64,000 bases of DNA, taken from the NCBI GenBank assembly GCA_037176905.1, contig JBBBWG010026535.1, forward strand, positions 61,722 through 125,721, read 5' to 3'. Made by a program: the position numbers and the translations under genes. The notes beneath the pieces were generated by a model. That model did not search any database. It was not told where the DNA came from and saw nothing but the letters and a program-made list of their open reading frames with translations. Below are positions 1 through 14,694 of this stretch, in pieces. This DNA is from Azolla pinnata (lineage: Eukaryota > Streptophyta > Polypodiopsida > Salviniales > Salviniaceae). How positions within the stretch are numbered: position 1 is the stretch's first letter; the number at the start of each line of letters is the position of its first letter.

Positions 1-868
1 TGACGAATGAATGTTTATGAGCTTCTGGATTTTTGGTTGGCACCATACAGACATACCCTAATCTATAATTCGCTCTGGCTTCTCTATACTCTGTCTCTCA
101 TTACAGAAAAATGTGTCACCCATTGGATGCAAGGTGCATTGTGTGGTCCACAATGCATCCAAGTTTCAAACATTTCTCCGAGGAATCACTACATGACAGT
201 TAATGAGATTGATAGAGAAAGTTTCATAGTATGAGGTTATAATATATTTTTATGAAATTCTAGCATAATTTGTGAAGCATCTTTCGTCCAGATGTATTTT
301 AAATGATCCTGAGCTGATGCTATGTGTGTTAGATTCATCCCTTAGGGAGGTGATTATATTTTCTTGTCACCATGGTGGCTGATTACCTTGTTGAAAAGAT
401 ATTGACCAAAACAAATAACATTAATCCGAGATGGCATCTATGGTTACCACCAGAATTTTCTCTAAGACTATCGTACTCTAGATAATGCTTACTACCTTTG
501 ACTCTATACATGTTATGAATTTTGTAATGACACGAGATTCAATTAGTTCTAGATGCGAAAATAACTTTTCTCACAATATTAGCGACAATGCGCTTCAAAG
601 TTTGCTGACATTGAACAGGCTAATCAATAATGATGAACAGGTTCTAAACCTCAGGAATTTGTTATATAAAGATGAGAAACATGTATGCTAGAAATATTAT
701 ATGGGTGCTTTAAGAAACCACAATATTTTTGGTAATTTGATCTAGTGTCTTTGTGGAAATTCCTTTATCAGGAAAATTTTACATCATGGAATACAAGATG
801 TGAAGAATATTTTATAATACCAACGGAAATAAAATAAAACAACTCAATCTAGTTGTGCTTATGTGCAG
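1..868 (+). other. Intron of the Ca2+-ATPase gene
   Basis: No ATPase actuator-domain motif or other recognisable coding segment is visible here. The short open frames at 7-234 and 485-691 match nothing I know. Because the first recognisable exon (869) begins in the middle of the A domain, this stretch is most simply read as intron. Confidence 0.6.
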
Positions 869-3800
869 GCAATGAAAGATGCAACTCACCCGTTTCTTAT
901 ATCAGGATGTAAAGTTATGGATGGCACTGGGACTGAGTTGGTAGGATAAATTTTCTCACTTATACGCATCATTTTTTCCATCTTTGATTTTTTTTGTGAG
1001 AAGGCTGATGATATAGTCAAAAAGAGGTTAGGACAATTAATCTAATGAGCGTGAACACTATGTTGTTTATGTTATTTCACTTGTGAGGCCAGACGTGAAA
1101 AGCATTAAGGTGAGACTCTTACTGGCACAGGATTTCATCATGCTACTAGAACACTGTAGGTAATTTTATTATGGATTTGATCATCCATACAGCTGCACAA
1201 GTAGAATTACGCTCTTCCTATTTAAACAACTGGTAGCTTAAGGCTGCATTAGCTGCAAACAAGAATTTTTTTTAGACATCCTATCTTATAGCCTTAAAAA
1301 AACTAAAAAACACCTTCTTTAGATACATTTAAGTTGTAAATCGTTTGGTACACTGCAGATCTGTCAGCTAATGACAAACAATTTAAACCGTAAACGTTAA
1401 ACCCTGAATTAAAGGATTTTGTGTCTAATTAACTGATTAGTTTATCAAATAATGAGAAAAAGGAAACAAGTGATACGACTCTCAGGCTAACAGTTTATCT
1501 TTTTATTTCAAACATCTCATCGTGTTTACACTTTCTAATGATGGTTTCCAACTGAAATTATCTACAATTTCCTTGCTATTATATATCCAGATTACTGCTG
1601 TGGGAATGCACACAGAATGGGGCAAGGTGATGGCCACACTAGCAGTTGATAATGATGAAGAGACCCCACTGCAAGTGCGGTTAAATCAACTTTCAGAGAA
1701 TATAGGGAAAATCGGCATCACTGTTGCTGTATCTGTCTTTGTGGTTCTTGTAATACGGTAAAGATCTGAAAAGTGTGCGGATTTTTAGTATTGTTTATTC
1801 CAAATTGACTGCATGTTTGTTTCTAGTGATTGTATCCAAAATTACACAGCTGCAAACATATTGAGAAATTCTTCTATATTGAGCATATTACAGATCTTGT
1901 AGATGTGTCATAGTATTTTCTCCATGTGATTTCTGAAATCTCATCATCCTGATATGGTTATGCTGGTTTCCACTAGGAGTCTTAGTAATGTCTATTTAGC
2001 TTTGAACCTTTAGATAATAAGCGTGAAATTGAGATGGCGTCCAACATTTGAAATATATATATATATATCCCATTTTAAACGGATGTAACACTTTGATGAC
2101 CTCACCATTTACCTGCTAATAAAAACTATTTATCAGCTAATATTAAAATGGAAAACAGAGAAGTGGCCTGTATAGTAAGATGAAGTTTCGACTTTTTGAT
2201 AGCCTACTGGTTGAATCTGATCTAAAGCACTTTACTGCTGAAGAAGGTCGGAGAATTGTGAACTTCTTTGCAATTTCTGTAAGATCCTGAACCTATTAAT
2301 GTTAAATACTACATATAGTCTACTCTACATGCTGCAATTCAGGAAGGAAAAAAGTGGATGCCAGGAATATTGTACTGTAATTATTCACGTAAAACATCAA
2401 TGGAAAGGTGAGAGAGTATCTTTGAGAGGTTAAACAATTGGGAAAGATATGGAATACCATAGGGACTATGTCATGATCACCTCAGAGCATGGGTTCTTGG
2501 TAGGGCATTTATGCCCACCACTGTTACGCCAAATGTCCATTTTTCATTGCATTTGAGAGATTAAAAGAAAGAAATTACATTGACCTCTTTTAAGAGGCCG
2601 GCCAACATGACTTGTAAGACTTAAACAAGAAAATACTTCTTAAAATGTTTCCTTGTCTCAAACAGGTTAGATATAAGTAACTAACACATAAATGCTGAAA
2701 TATGATAGGCATGTAATAAACAAAGATCGTGGCCTTAGATTGGCTGAATATTTTGCCTTTGAAAAATCTCCAAAATGAACTGATCTAAGATGGAGAGATC
2801 TCCAAGACACAGGAGGTGCCCACTGCCTTTTTTGTCTCTTTATAATACTGGTTGAAACTGTTCTTGTGAGAACTCAAAACACACAGTTAAATGCTGTCAA
2901 ACCATTGTGGATTTCTCTGGATCCATGAGTCTGCTTCATACAATGAGTAAATCAAGGGATACACAAGAGAGACTCTGACCAAACAAAGGGCTTGACAATG
3001 GATTGGGCAATGCCAATGTAAAGGAATGTAGGGTTGGGTATCAGGACCACGGTTTCAGCAGTCCCGTCATTGATAGATAAAAGGCCGTTTATCTCCTGTC
3101 ATCGAGCTGGTTTCCTCTCTTCAGGAATCTCTCCATGTTGGAGATATTTCAATATCGAACATTTCAGCTTCTGTGAGTTGAGAACCTTGAATGTTCCGAT
3201 AACAACTTTTATTTTTATTGGGTCTAAGCCACTACCTCATTCAAAAGGAGTAACAGTAGATGGAGCAGTAAAACAAATATTGTTGCACATAGGTCGCATC
3301 CATCTGTGTCACAGATTTGTCAGCTTTTAAGCGAAAAATAAAAGCCATTACACTGGGTATCTAATATCGATTGGTCACTTTATAGCACCTTTCCATGTTC
3401 AGGCAAGCCCCAGTGGTCAATCTTTGATTGATCTTTGACTATGGAAGCTCAGGATGTTAAGTGCTTAAGTTACCGGAGACATTCGTATGATATAATCATT
3501 CTGGTCTCCCCTTTAAAAGAAGATAACGTAATGGCCTCTGGTGCTTTGCGATAATGTTCCTTATTTGTGGATGACATGGGTGACGAGGCCTTGGTTCCTT
3601 TGCTTGTGGCTTACATGCTCGACACATTCTGATATCCTGATCAATGCTGACCCTTTTTGATTGTCCTCGGGGAGCCTCTACTGGTATATTTCTTGGTTGA
3701 GTTCTGTATGATATTTGTGATTGTTCTTGTTGGCCTTATTGTTCTGGTTGTGTTGTTTTCCTCCAAGACATTTTCACAAATATGAAGGAATTTATGGGAG

Positions 3801-6800
3801 TTGCACTGTTGATGGCTCTCTGTTCTCTATGTTTCTGTTTATGCCATGAACATCACTTTTGTTTTTTGGCTCTCTCCAGAGTCTGATAACTGCTCCATGT
3901 ATAGAAACAGAATTTGTTCATGCACAGGTGACAATCGTAGTCGTTGCGGTTCCGGAGGGTTTACCTTTGGCAGTAACATTAACGTACGTGGCTTTTCTCT
4001 CTAAATGTTTGATAGTGGATCAATCTGGAATATTCCAGGCTAACCATAAATTATTTAAAAATAAATGTGGCTTTCACATCATATTTCTTTGATCTAAAGA
4101 TGTTTACATTATATTTCTATCTCAGGCTTGCATATTCAATGCATAAGATGATGGATGATAGGGCCCTCGTAAGTAATCCAGATCAATTATTTACAGTGTT
4201 ATCAGAAGTCGATCATGGCATCTGCAGACTTCTCTTACCCGGTTTCTTCTGGCAGGTTCGGAATTTATCTGCTTGTGAAACTATGGGTTCGGCAACCACT
4301 ATCTGCAGCGATAAGACTGGAACTCTAACAATGAACCTGGTGAGTTTCTAAGCTGATCTTCAAATTTAGATTCTCTCATTTGTAAGTTTTGCTAAATCCT
4401 AAGGATCATTGGGCTAATGTAGTCATTAGCTAAAATTACTGATTGAGAGTGGACGACGTACTGATACATTCTCTGGAATCTTTTGTTTAATGTGAGAAAA
4501 CAATATCTGAGATTCATTTCAATGTATTTACATATTTCTGTTACGGTTTGCTTCATAACATGGCCTCAATAGTCATTTGTTCTGGGTAGCTGGGTTTCGA
4601 TCATGGTTCACGGTCTCACCTCTGGCATGTGCGAGGATCTTGTGCTGAAATCGCCTTTCTGCTTCCTATGGCTCTGTCCATGCTCATAATTTAGGTGAGA
4701 TGGTATTCTATTGGTTTGTTGATGCTGTTTGCAGTCTCCATACTCTATCAGGAGTAGCAATTCTTGTCATATCTTGAGCTGTCGTGTTTATTCAATAAGG
4801 CAGGTTATTGATGCCTGGTTTTCATGGTCATTTCTACAGGGTACTCTAGAATTTGTTTCTTTCTGTAGTTGTAGACAGAGTGAGAAAGAGCCACCATATG
4901 CCCATGAGGGCCTCCAGTGAAGAACCCTCATTATCTGTTCACCTCCGACAAAGTACATCGAAGCAACTCTCAATCCTCGTTTCTATATGCAGCCAAAAAT
5001 AAAATTCCAGATTTGACATGATCAACAGTGCAGAATGTTTCTCTCATTTTGAGGCGATCTGAACCGTTCATATCTTATAACCTTTTTGTTTTTTAACCTG
5101 GTTGATAAATTCTAACCGGGTTAGGTCATTTGATTGAAACATTGAAGGTCGTGGTTCAAATCTTTTTATAGTTTCTTGTCATGCCATGTATTCAAGGATT
5201 GCAACAAAATTTGTTACTAGGTTGATAACTACAAGAGTTTGCCATAACATGTATGACAAAAATAACAATAAGATTTGACACCATGACCTTTTATGCTTCA
5301 GTCAAGTAATCTAACCAATGCATCATATACGCAAATTTGTGATATGGGCTGTTATTGTAATATATACAAAAGCTAGAAATTTTAAGCCAGGTTAGAAATA
5401 AATTCCAGGGGTTAGTAATAAGTATATAGTTTGAGGAGCTAAGAGTGAAGGGGATGGAATTTGATGATGGTACTACTTCGGCTCATAGTAGGCCTTGTGC
5501 ATAGTGGTTAGTGCTTCCTAGTTCTTTATACATTGTGAAGAATTGGGGATTCTTCTACTTCAAAGCTCATGTTTTTATATCAACCACAAGCAGGACCATC
5601 GGATCTTATTTTGGAAAGGTATTGGTGCTTTTTGATCAATGATTCCAAGTTCCACTTCTATATCGGATCAATTCAATTGTCACTCTATGATTTACACAAC
5701 AAAATTTTCTGAAAGACTTCAATTAAATTATTGCTGTTTTCACTACTGTGTCATTACTGTCTTTGTCAGTGAAACAACACTAATACTTGCAAAAGAGTCT
5801 TTCTGTTGTGGCAGATGACAGTTGTGAGCTCTTGGGTTTGTGGGAAGCTTAGGGCTTCTAATGAAATGGATAAAGAGATTACCAAAAAAGTAGAGGAGGT
5901 AATACTTTTTTATGATATCGGAGTATCCTTTAGAGGCACTAACACATGACCTGGAAACAATTTTAATCTGTTGCTTATGGATATTGGTAGAGGATATTTG
6001 CAAGCGTTTGTCTCAATACAAATGGACACGTTGGGCTCTCTTCTGTAAGTTATCTTGCTTTTCCTCTCCTTGTATAAGTGGATAGTGGCATGCTAGTTTC
6101 ATGTATTTATATTAAATTGTTATGTTAATATTATTTGGTTTGTACGTTATCTTAACTTTTCTATCATGTTAGTTTCATGTTCATGTTTCATGATCATTTA
6201 TTCTTCCTTGACCCGTCTCTATACATTGAAGTTGTTACGTTGTGACTGATTTGTCTAGTAAGTATGCTACAATACACGTTTGTAAATGGATGGAGCACCA
6301 GTCTGGGGTTGAAGGGTGTTCAATTAATGAATGCCCATTGCTCTTACTTATAAGTGCCACATACAAGGTTATTACTATTTGATACTTTAGTTATCCCTAT
6401 AATTCTTCATGAAGTGCAGTTGTGGAACCAAGTTTGCACTAGTATTGCCAATCTGGAGGCATCTCTGATGGAGACACTTCTCATTTCTGTGATCACTGAA
6501 AGGATTGTTGACGACTGTTATCAGAACAATATCCTTTTCTGAAAGACATTCTTTTTCTCATGTATAAAAGAAGTTTCTTGACCAAATCCTGAATCAACTT
6601 TTGCAGTTGTTGCATAGATTGACTTGCAATCGAAACTCTCTAGATACAATATCTCTTAATTTACACATACACACACTTATCCCATGTATAGAAAATGGAT
6701 CTATATCTCCTTTTATATGATACAATGAGGCTTGTATTTGTATATGGCTTGTGCATACCCTTGAGAGTACATTCGCTTCATTCCTGTTGTTATTATACAA

Positions 6801-9800
6801 CTAACATCTTCTTTGTAGCTATTTATATTTATTCTGGTTTGATTTGAAGATTTATTTTCTCGTTTTGATTTTACAGGTCATTTTTGCCTCTTAAGGATGT
6901 TAATATAAGTTTTTCTCTCTTTAGAGTATATTTCTTTCTTTCTTCTCTTCTCGTTGCCAATCATCACACTTTTATACTCATTTGACTTCCCGCACAACTA
7001 CCTGTCTTTTGACGATTCTCTAGTCTTCCAAACATTTGGTGTTAGAGCTTTGTTGATTTTGCTAGCTTGGTGTCAACAATCACCATGGTTCTCTATATGT
7101 GCCAAAGACAGGCAATTAGGCTCAACATGGTTGAAACAAAGTCCACTAGTGATCCGTTGCACACAACAATTCAAAAGTTCTGAGAAAACCCTGCTCACTG
7201 GGTAACTGATAGTTGAGGTAGTGGGGTAGTGGGGTTGACTGTGTACAACGAGAAAGATCTAGTTGTTAGTTATGTTTCCAGTTTGGGTACATGGTTGCAC
7301 ATTGTCATGTGTATTTACACACACACACACACTTGTCTTATATTCACATACATTTGAACATGAATTTGGATCACCAACATTGACTCCCAGCCTATATTCG
7401 GCCCTTGGTTGGATGTAGTATCCTAAGCATAGAGAGTGAGGTCTTTAACATTCTCTATATAGCAGATGGTGTTGTTAGATTCAGAGCCTCATACCATGTG
7501 ACTCCGCGCATATATTTACCCAACAGATATGAAGAGCAATGTCTTGCTCCTGTCTGACTCGGAAATTCTCACCTATAGTTTTAATCATTTTTACAATATT
7601 TTGTTCATTCTCCTAGATGAGAGTATACTAAATCAGTTTCTGGTTCTATCTCATTTTTTCTTTTTGGCCTTTTGAATGATGTTAATATATTTTCATGACT
7701 TTTGTCAGGAAGGTGTTTTAGAAATATCAGGCAGCCCAACTGAAGTAGCTTGTTTAAATTGGGCTGTAAAGGTATGTATGCTATGTCTAAAGCGTAGGTA
7801 TTATAGATCTTAATATATGTACCTGTATTAAATTGTGAGTTGATCCATATCTTTGTAAACTGTCTGCCAAATAGTTATACAGGATCTGCACACATTTCCG
7901 AATCCTTAACAATGTTTTATGTATCTATGTTGAATTTATATCCTGCATAAGATTTTTTAATTACTTCAGGAATGTATGATGTGTATGGCCTCATATTGTA
8001 AATCTTATTTTTTTGAAGTCATCACATGCTTGACTCAATGATCACTTGAATATATTAACTCTTCTGCTAGACTGGTATGATTTCTACCACCTATGTCATC
8101 CCGGATTATACTTTCCAAGAGGCTTTGTGGTTGATTGTTATTGTGTATCAGCAATATCATGGTCCGTTTCTTGAGATAATTCTGTGGGGACATTTTTATG
8201 AAGAATTGTACTTCCTGGTTTTGTAGTTGGGAGCTGTTTTTGATGATATACAGAAGGAAAACAAAATAATTTGTGTTGACACTTTCAACTCAACAAAAAA
8301 GCGCATGGGCGTGGTTATTCAGGTGATGCTAGGTTCTTTCAACATAAGCTGTCAGATTTATCATTCTTTATTGGTAAATAAATGTTTTGGATTCAGGATA
8401 AAGATGGAGTTCCATGGGTTCATTGGAAGGGAGCATCAGAGGTGTTACTGAAACAGTGTACAAAATATATTGATGCAGATGGGACTATTTTTGATCTCAC
8501 GAACAGCAAGGTACATTACATGAATTCTTGTAACTAGGGAGTGTCTACAATTAGGTTAAAGAATTTGCGATTCAACTTATATGAAAGAAGCGCTTCTTTC
8601 ATGTAACAGAGGGAAGAGCTTGAAGGAATTATCATGACCTTTGCAAATGCAGCGCTTAGAACACTATGTTTTGCTTGCAAAGAACTTAATGAGCGCGAGC
8701 TCGCAGAAGTCCGTGTAAAAAAGAAGCAGCTTGATATCCCAGATCGGGACTTGATATGTTTATCCATTGTGGGGATCAAAGACCCATTGAGGCCTGGTGT
8801 GACAGAGGCTGTGCACAAATGTCAGATTGCAGGCATTAAGGTTCCTAATCAATGATCTTAAAGAGCAGAAAACTGTATCTGCATGATCTAGATTTATTAA
8901 CTGTAATGAATGGTTGTGTTGACATATCTTGTTAGGGAAGTACCATTTATATAAGCTGATTTGCACAGGTCCGCATGGTGACAGGAGATAATATAATGAC
9001 TGCAAAAGCCATAGCACTTGAATGTGGTATATTTACAGAGGCAGGATTTGCCATTGAAGGAAAACAATTCCGTGAAATGGAAAAAGAAGAGCAGTACAGA
9101 ATTATCCCCTATTTACAAGTATATTGTCTGACTAGAGTGTGATGAATCCTTTAATATAATTTATATATTCCAGGAAATATAAATCAAACTTTCCATTATC
9201 AATTATGTCAGTATCTTAGATGTGATTTCTGTCTGGGAGTGCCTCTTCATAACAAATATTATGCTTGTTTGCTATTACATGATGGTCCATCAGGAGTACT
9301 ATTAGGGACTAATAAGCATTCCCACTCTTCCTTGCTCTGGATATTGCCAAACCTTATGATGGTAATATCCGACTCTAGAATAGATTTTTTAAGAAAAAAT
9401 ATGAGGAAAATTAGTATGATGATACGGTTCACTTGATAAAAACTACCAGTCTCTCAATTGACATTTCATATATCGCCTGATTGTGAGTAACAATGAGTGT
9501 ATGTAGGGATGGTGCATATCCCGTAACCCGAAAGAAGAGATGCTCATTATTTGGCTACAAAATCATATATTAGTAGTTTAATCCCTTGGTAACCTAGTTG
9601 GAACTTTTGATCCCTAAAACTATGTGATGGTTCGAAATACAACTACCAGCCAGAATGTTGGGGATCAGCAGGCCAAACTCAAAAGCACCTGTTTCATCAA
9701 CCAGTATAACTTAAAAGCTCTGTTGAGAGGAAGAAATCTATCACACTATTTTGGCTGATCACAGTTATTTTGGCTGTCTGAACTTCCAATGCTCTAGCTT

Positions 9801-12800
9801 CAACAGCCATCATACGCTACAATTCGTTTTAGCTGCTTGGCTCATAGTAGGCATCTGGTTCACCATTGTGGTAATCAATACCATGACATTCAACCTGAAT
9901 GGGTTAAACTTCAACCAATCCAAGGTTGAGGGTGAAGGTCATGTTATTTGACACCTGGGATGATATTATAATCCATGCTTATCTACATACGAAAGTTATG
10001 CATGAGAGTAACTTTCATATAGTTCAACAGGTATCCTGCAACCAAGTACTTCTTGGATTTATTATTGGAAGCATCGTATTAGTTGTGTTATTTGAATAAA
10101 ATGAAGTTGTCTGTAAATAGGTGATGGCAAGATCTTCCCCAACGGATAAGCACATGTTGGTGAAACGGCTTCTTGAGATGGGGGATATAGTTGCTGTCAC
10201 CGGTGATGGAACTAATGATGCGCCAGCACTGCATGAGGTTATTTTCTTAACCTTGAGGAACAACTGTGCAATACATTGCATTGCTTTGATTCAGGGAGTT
10301 TTAATGAATTTAAATCCTTGTCATACATGTCTTTTCATGGGCAGGCATCCATTGGCCTAGCTATGGGAATTGCTGGTACAGAAGTAGCAAAAGAAAGTGC
10401 AGACATTGTGATACTGGATGATAATTTTGCATCTATCGTTAAGGTTTATTTATTCTTGATTTTAACAAGATGCAGCTTTGTATTAATAAGACGTGAAAAT
10501 TATAAGGAAATTATCTATCATACTGTCATCAAACGGATCAGCTTAGAATCTGAATGTATGTCTATATCCATTGTGTAGCTGTTCATATAGTCGGTGGTGA
10601 GAATAAGAAAGTTGGAGTTTTATAATTCCAAACTAAACTCCTTGTGAACATTCATAAATATAGATGTTCTGCCAAGTGCTTTGGAACATACTTTGTTGCT
10701 TTCTACATCGTTCCAAAGTCCCTTGAATGGAATTCCACTAACCTTTCAGCGCATGCACAAGATCATTCCAAATGGCCTTTATTACCAAAGCTGCAGTCTC
10801 CTGTATGTCGTGAAATATAAATTCACCTAGATCTCCACAGTTCCCACAATGTGACTGCAGCCACAGATTTCCATCTCAAGAATATTTTATCTCAAGAATT
10901 AGAGGAATACATTGACTGTTCACGTTTTAGAAGTGGAAAGTTTACAATTTCATAGCAAAGGGGTTTAAAACTTACCCTTGAGCAAGTGTCTTATATATCC
11001 TGCAGGATGTGAATGTCGAAGAGATAAGAACTCATTAACTGGCATGGTAGTGGAATCCAGTTAGAAGCGCGGCCTGTCTATGGTTGCTATTTTATTGGCC
11101 TAATGTCATAGTTGTGTGCAATATGCAGGATCCTGAAGAGAAGCATTTGATTTATTTTAAGATTGCCTCTTGACAGATAATCCTAACAGTCCAGTGTGAA
11201 TAATTTAAATAGTTTTTATGATCTTTACTTAGATCCTCCACATGATAACAGATCATGCACTAATTAGATTTAGATTTGCAACTGGTCTATTAAAAGGTAA
11301 TAATGTAGTGTAAGTTACTTGATGGTCTATTTGGCCATAGCATAAGCATGAACTAGAACCACTTCTATTACTAGACAAGAGTATGGTATATAGCTTTCCT
11401 TCGGGTCACTTGAGACAAGCCTTATCTTCTCTTCCATTATGTATGTGGACCTGAGGCAAAACAGATTGTACTTTTATCTGCTTTTGTGCGAGATTTTGTC
11501 AAAAGATCTCTTCAGCATTCATATAAAACACTTCCTGTTTATTTAAATTAAAAACTACGATTGAGTAATCGAGTCTATATTGTGAGAAAGCAGAAATGTG
11601 CTTATTTGTACAGTTAGTGATAACAAGAATACTCTTTGAATGTTGCGAAGGTTGTTAGATGGGGAAGGTCTGTTTACTCGAATATCCAAAAGTTCATTCA
11701 ATTTCAATGTACAGTAAATGCAGTTGCGTTAGCATTAAACTTTATTGCTGCTTTAGCAGATGGAAGAGCTCCATTGACAGCTGTACAGGTTAAAATATCT
11801 GTTAATTCGTTTTTATTTAAAGTCGAAGTTGCATACAGGCGTATATCTGAAGTTGACATGTCATGTTTTTTCCCAACACAGCTGCTGTGGGTAAACCTTA
11901 TTATGGACACAATGGGAGCACTTGCCTTAGCAACTGAACCGCCTCATGATGGTTTGATGCTTAGAGATCCAGTGCGGAAGCGGTATGATGCTCTTCTGGA
12001 TTTTTAGAACTTCAAATAAAACTAGATCAATAGGGGAAAACGTTAAAAAATTGCAATACTTTCCATTTTATGATGTAACCATAGCTGGCACGTGCTTCTA
12101 CTTGTGAAATAGAATTCAGTGAAGCATAAGAATAGCAGCAGATTTGGCCAGTTCCAAGGCAAGCACACTTACTAGGAGTGTGTCTCTTATCAGCATTCTT
12201 AAGGGAGATATATCAAAGAGATTTTTTAAGAGATTGTGTAGAAGCAAACAATCGATAACTAGTTAGAAACTATGTACTACAAGCACTCTGGTGACAATTC
12301 AGCTTAAAGTTATGGTCCTTTAGGTAAAATGTTGTTATGAAGGAAATGGGCATTATCATAAATAATAACCATACTGTAGAGAATCAGTCCTCAACTACTG
12401 CCAGAGAAAGGTTTTATTATTTCGTTTGCTATAAGGTAAGATAAGATTACAGTACCAAGACCTGAGCACAGAACTAATGCAAAGGGCACATGTTCGAGCT
12501 GCTATGTTGGCTCTCCATTAGATGGTAAAAACAATGAATTCTGATGTAAGGATATCATTTACATAGACCTTGAAGGTAGTGCAAGAAGAATTTCATACTG
12601 AATTGCCAAATGGGTCTGAGTCAGGGATCAGGCAGAAGCTATATATTTCATCTGGACAGAAAAGTGAGGTTCCAAGATAACTGGAGCATAACTCTGGACC
12701 ACGGGTTTTGGATGTTTCATTCCTTTCCAAGCAAATGCTTGAGTGATAATGATGAATTGGGTAACTGGGCCTAAATTTTACCCATTATCATTTCAAGCGC

Positions 12801-14311
12801 ATCAGTCTGGTCCTTAACGTAAACATATATGTAGTTTTCCTGCAGACACATCTAGGAGAATTCATATTATCAAGAGTAAACAATGCACGTATTTTCATTT
12901 AATCATTCAACAAATTGACTGAATTTTGACGAGGATGTCCTTGATTGCAGAGATCCACTCATTACAAACATTATGTGGAGAAATATGTTTGGTCAGGTTT
13001 GCATTTTCTCTTCACGTATTGGAGTATGGTCTGGAAAAGGGAATTCATTGCTTTTTTGATCATTCCTGACAAATCTTGATGGATGCAGTTCCTGTATCAA
13101 CTTGCTTTGCTGCTGGTATTGCATTTTCGTGGGAAGGTTCTAATGGGTCTGCCACTTGATGTAATTCCCTTGCTTTTCACGTGCATCCTACATGAAGAAG
13201 ACTGCCCACTATGCCATGGTTGAACTGCTTATTTGTGAATGTAAAATTTTCAGGAAATACCATCAGGGCCAGAAAATCTGACGCATGCTGACAAGGAAGT
13301 TGAAACGGTCATTTTCAATGCGTTTGTCTTTTGTCAGGTAAGTCATAATAGTAATGCATAGCATTCCTAGAATGTTATATAATTGGGCTTATGTTCTCTT
13401 TTCTTTTCGCAGGTGTTTAATGAGATTAATGCGAGGAAGCCAGAAGATATCAACGTTCTGAAAGGCATTTTCCAAAGCAAGATTTTTATTTATGTATTTG
13501 TAGGGACATCTTTTGTGCAGGTGAATCCTCTTTAATTCCATGGCATGAACAAAGTTTCTGTTTGTGAATGCATGGTTCATTGTGTATGAGTGCTTGTCTC
13601 GTTAACGGGAAACCAGCCGATTGAGAGCAGTTGGAGAATGTTGGGCCATTTTGATTTCATATGTTCTAGGTGAGCATATATGGAAGAAAATGACATTGAA
13701 ATATTGTCGTGATTTTGTCCAATGTTCCAAAGTGACCTGTGAGACTGGAAGTCAAATATACCGAATCGTAATCAAAGTAGGTAGTTAGCGACCATGACTT
13801 GATAAAGGTATAGGGATAAAAAAATTCCCAGAGGATGCAATGGGAAGATCATGATCGATCTCAATCTATTTCAAGAGTTATTAATCTCGGTATATTCTTT
13901 TTTAACAGGTAATCTTGGTTGAGATTTGTGGATCATTTACTTCTACCGTGCCCTTATCCTGGCATAGATGGCTCCTATGCATTGCTCTTGGTTTTGTCAG
14001 GTGCTGCTTTGAACCTTTTCTCTTTGCACCTTTCCAGGCATAGCATGGAAATCTCTTCTCATTGTGATCAAAACTTTCCATATCTTGTGTTATCTTGACA
14101 CATTCATTTGATGATCGCTTGCATTTGCTGCTATTTTCACGTTTTGTCTCAACTGTTATCCTACTATGGGGCATAATATACATCGATATTTGCTCGATGA
14201 TTTTTCAGCATGCCACTTGCAGCAGTGTGGAAACTGGTTCCAGTACCCAAAAGGCCGTTCTTGAGCGGGTGGCAAAAGCGTGAAAGTCTTATGTTCCGCG
14301 ACGGAGGTTAG
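869..14311 (+). CDS. ACA: Autoinhibited P2B-type Ca2+-ATPase, partial (5' end outside window)
   Basis: Calmodulin-regulated Ca2+ pump that exports cytosolic Ca2+ across the plasma membrane or an endomembrane. My model has 23 exons: 869-940, 1591-1757, 2203-2278, 3928-3983, 4126-4168, 4256-4339, 5815-5898, 5991-6044, 7709-7771, 8227-8322, 8397-8510, 8610-8840, 8969-9118, 10121-10237, 10345-10443, 11651-11788, 11882-11982, 12951-12996, 13089-13160, 13254-13337, 13413-13520, 13909-14000 and 14209-14311. They sum to 2250 nt (749 aa plus stop) with phases consistent throughout. Visible landmarks are PEGLPLA in TM4, the phosphorylation motif [16 protein letters not shown] in the nucleotide domain, [16 protein letters not shown], and the TM5-10 exons ending in [16 protein letters not shown]. 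The N-terminal calmodulin-binding region, TM1-2 and most of the actuator domain must lie upstream of the window. The nucleotide-domain region just after DKTGT (exons 5815-6044) is short for the family. The AAG acceptor at 11650 and the GTTCCT donor at 8841 are the weakest sites. Confidence 0.93.
2053..2070. repeat. (TA)n microsatellite in ATPase intron
   Basis: Short alternating TA run inside an intron of the Ca2+-ATPase gene. Confidence 0.8.
7316..7333. repeat. (CA)n microsatellite in ATPase intron
   Basis: Short alternating CA run in the intron between the ATPase exons at 5991-6044 and 7709-7771. Confidence 0.8.
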
Positions 14312-14688
14312 ATTTCAAAATTGCCAGCCTTTTGGATTTCTGCTTTCCTGTACAAAATTTGGTCTGCTGAATGCCACTCCTTTTAGACTTCAAATATGTC
14401 TTGCCTTTTGGATTTCAGTTTTCCTGCACAAAACTTTCTTATTTGGTGTGCTGAAGATAAGTCGTGAAACAAATAAATGGGGTTTCTTCGTTTCGCAAAT
14501 TCTTGTTTTTTGGGCATAGATCTCGTCGATTTGATCATGCTGACCTCCAGAAAATTGCCATTAGAATTTGGGGCCTATGGCCTCTTTTTTCTTCTATTTT
14601 GGGCTGTTTTGTTTGGGCATGACGAAGGTCTTTGCCGATTCTCGAGCTCTAAAATGAGGGGTGGTTTGAAATTTTGTCAGGGTCTGTG
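14312..14688 (+). other. ATPase 3' flank with a short local duplication
   Basis: Sequence after the ATPase stop codon, probably 3' UTR. A segment starting CCTTTTGGATTTC occurs twice (about 14330 and 14403), each copy followed by a similar 'cctg(t/c)acaaaa' stretch and 'tgctgaa', which suggests a small local duplication. No other feature seen. Confidence 0.5.
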
Positions 14689-14694
14689 ATGTCC

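Noticed and set aside
3034-3330. Possible ATPase exon between TM3 and TM4 ([12 protein letters not shown])
   Set aside because: No splice sites give correct phases. The exon 2203-2278 ([10 protein letters not shown]) joins perfectly at both ends and matches the segment before [12 protein letters not shown].
6354-6542. Possible extra ATPase exon
   Set aside because: The product does not resemble the P2B nucleotide domain. The exon 5991-6044 (NTNG...) fits family sequence and phase instead.
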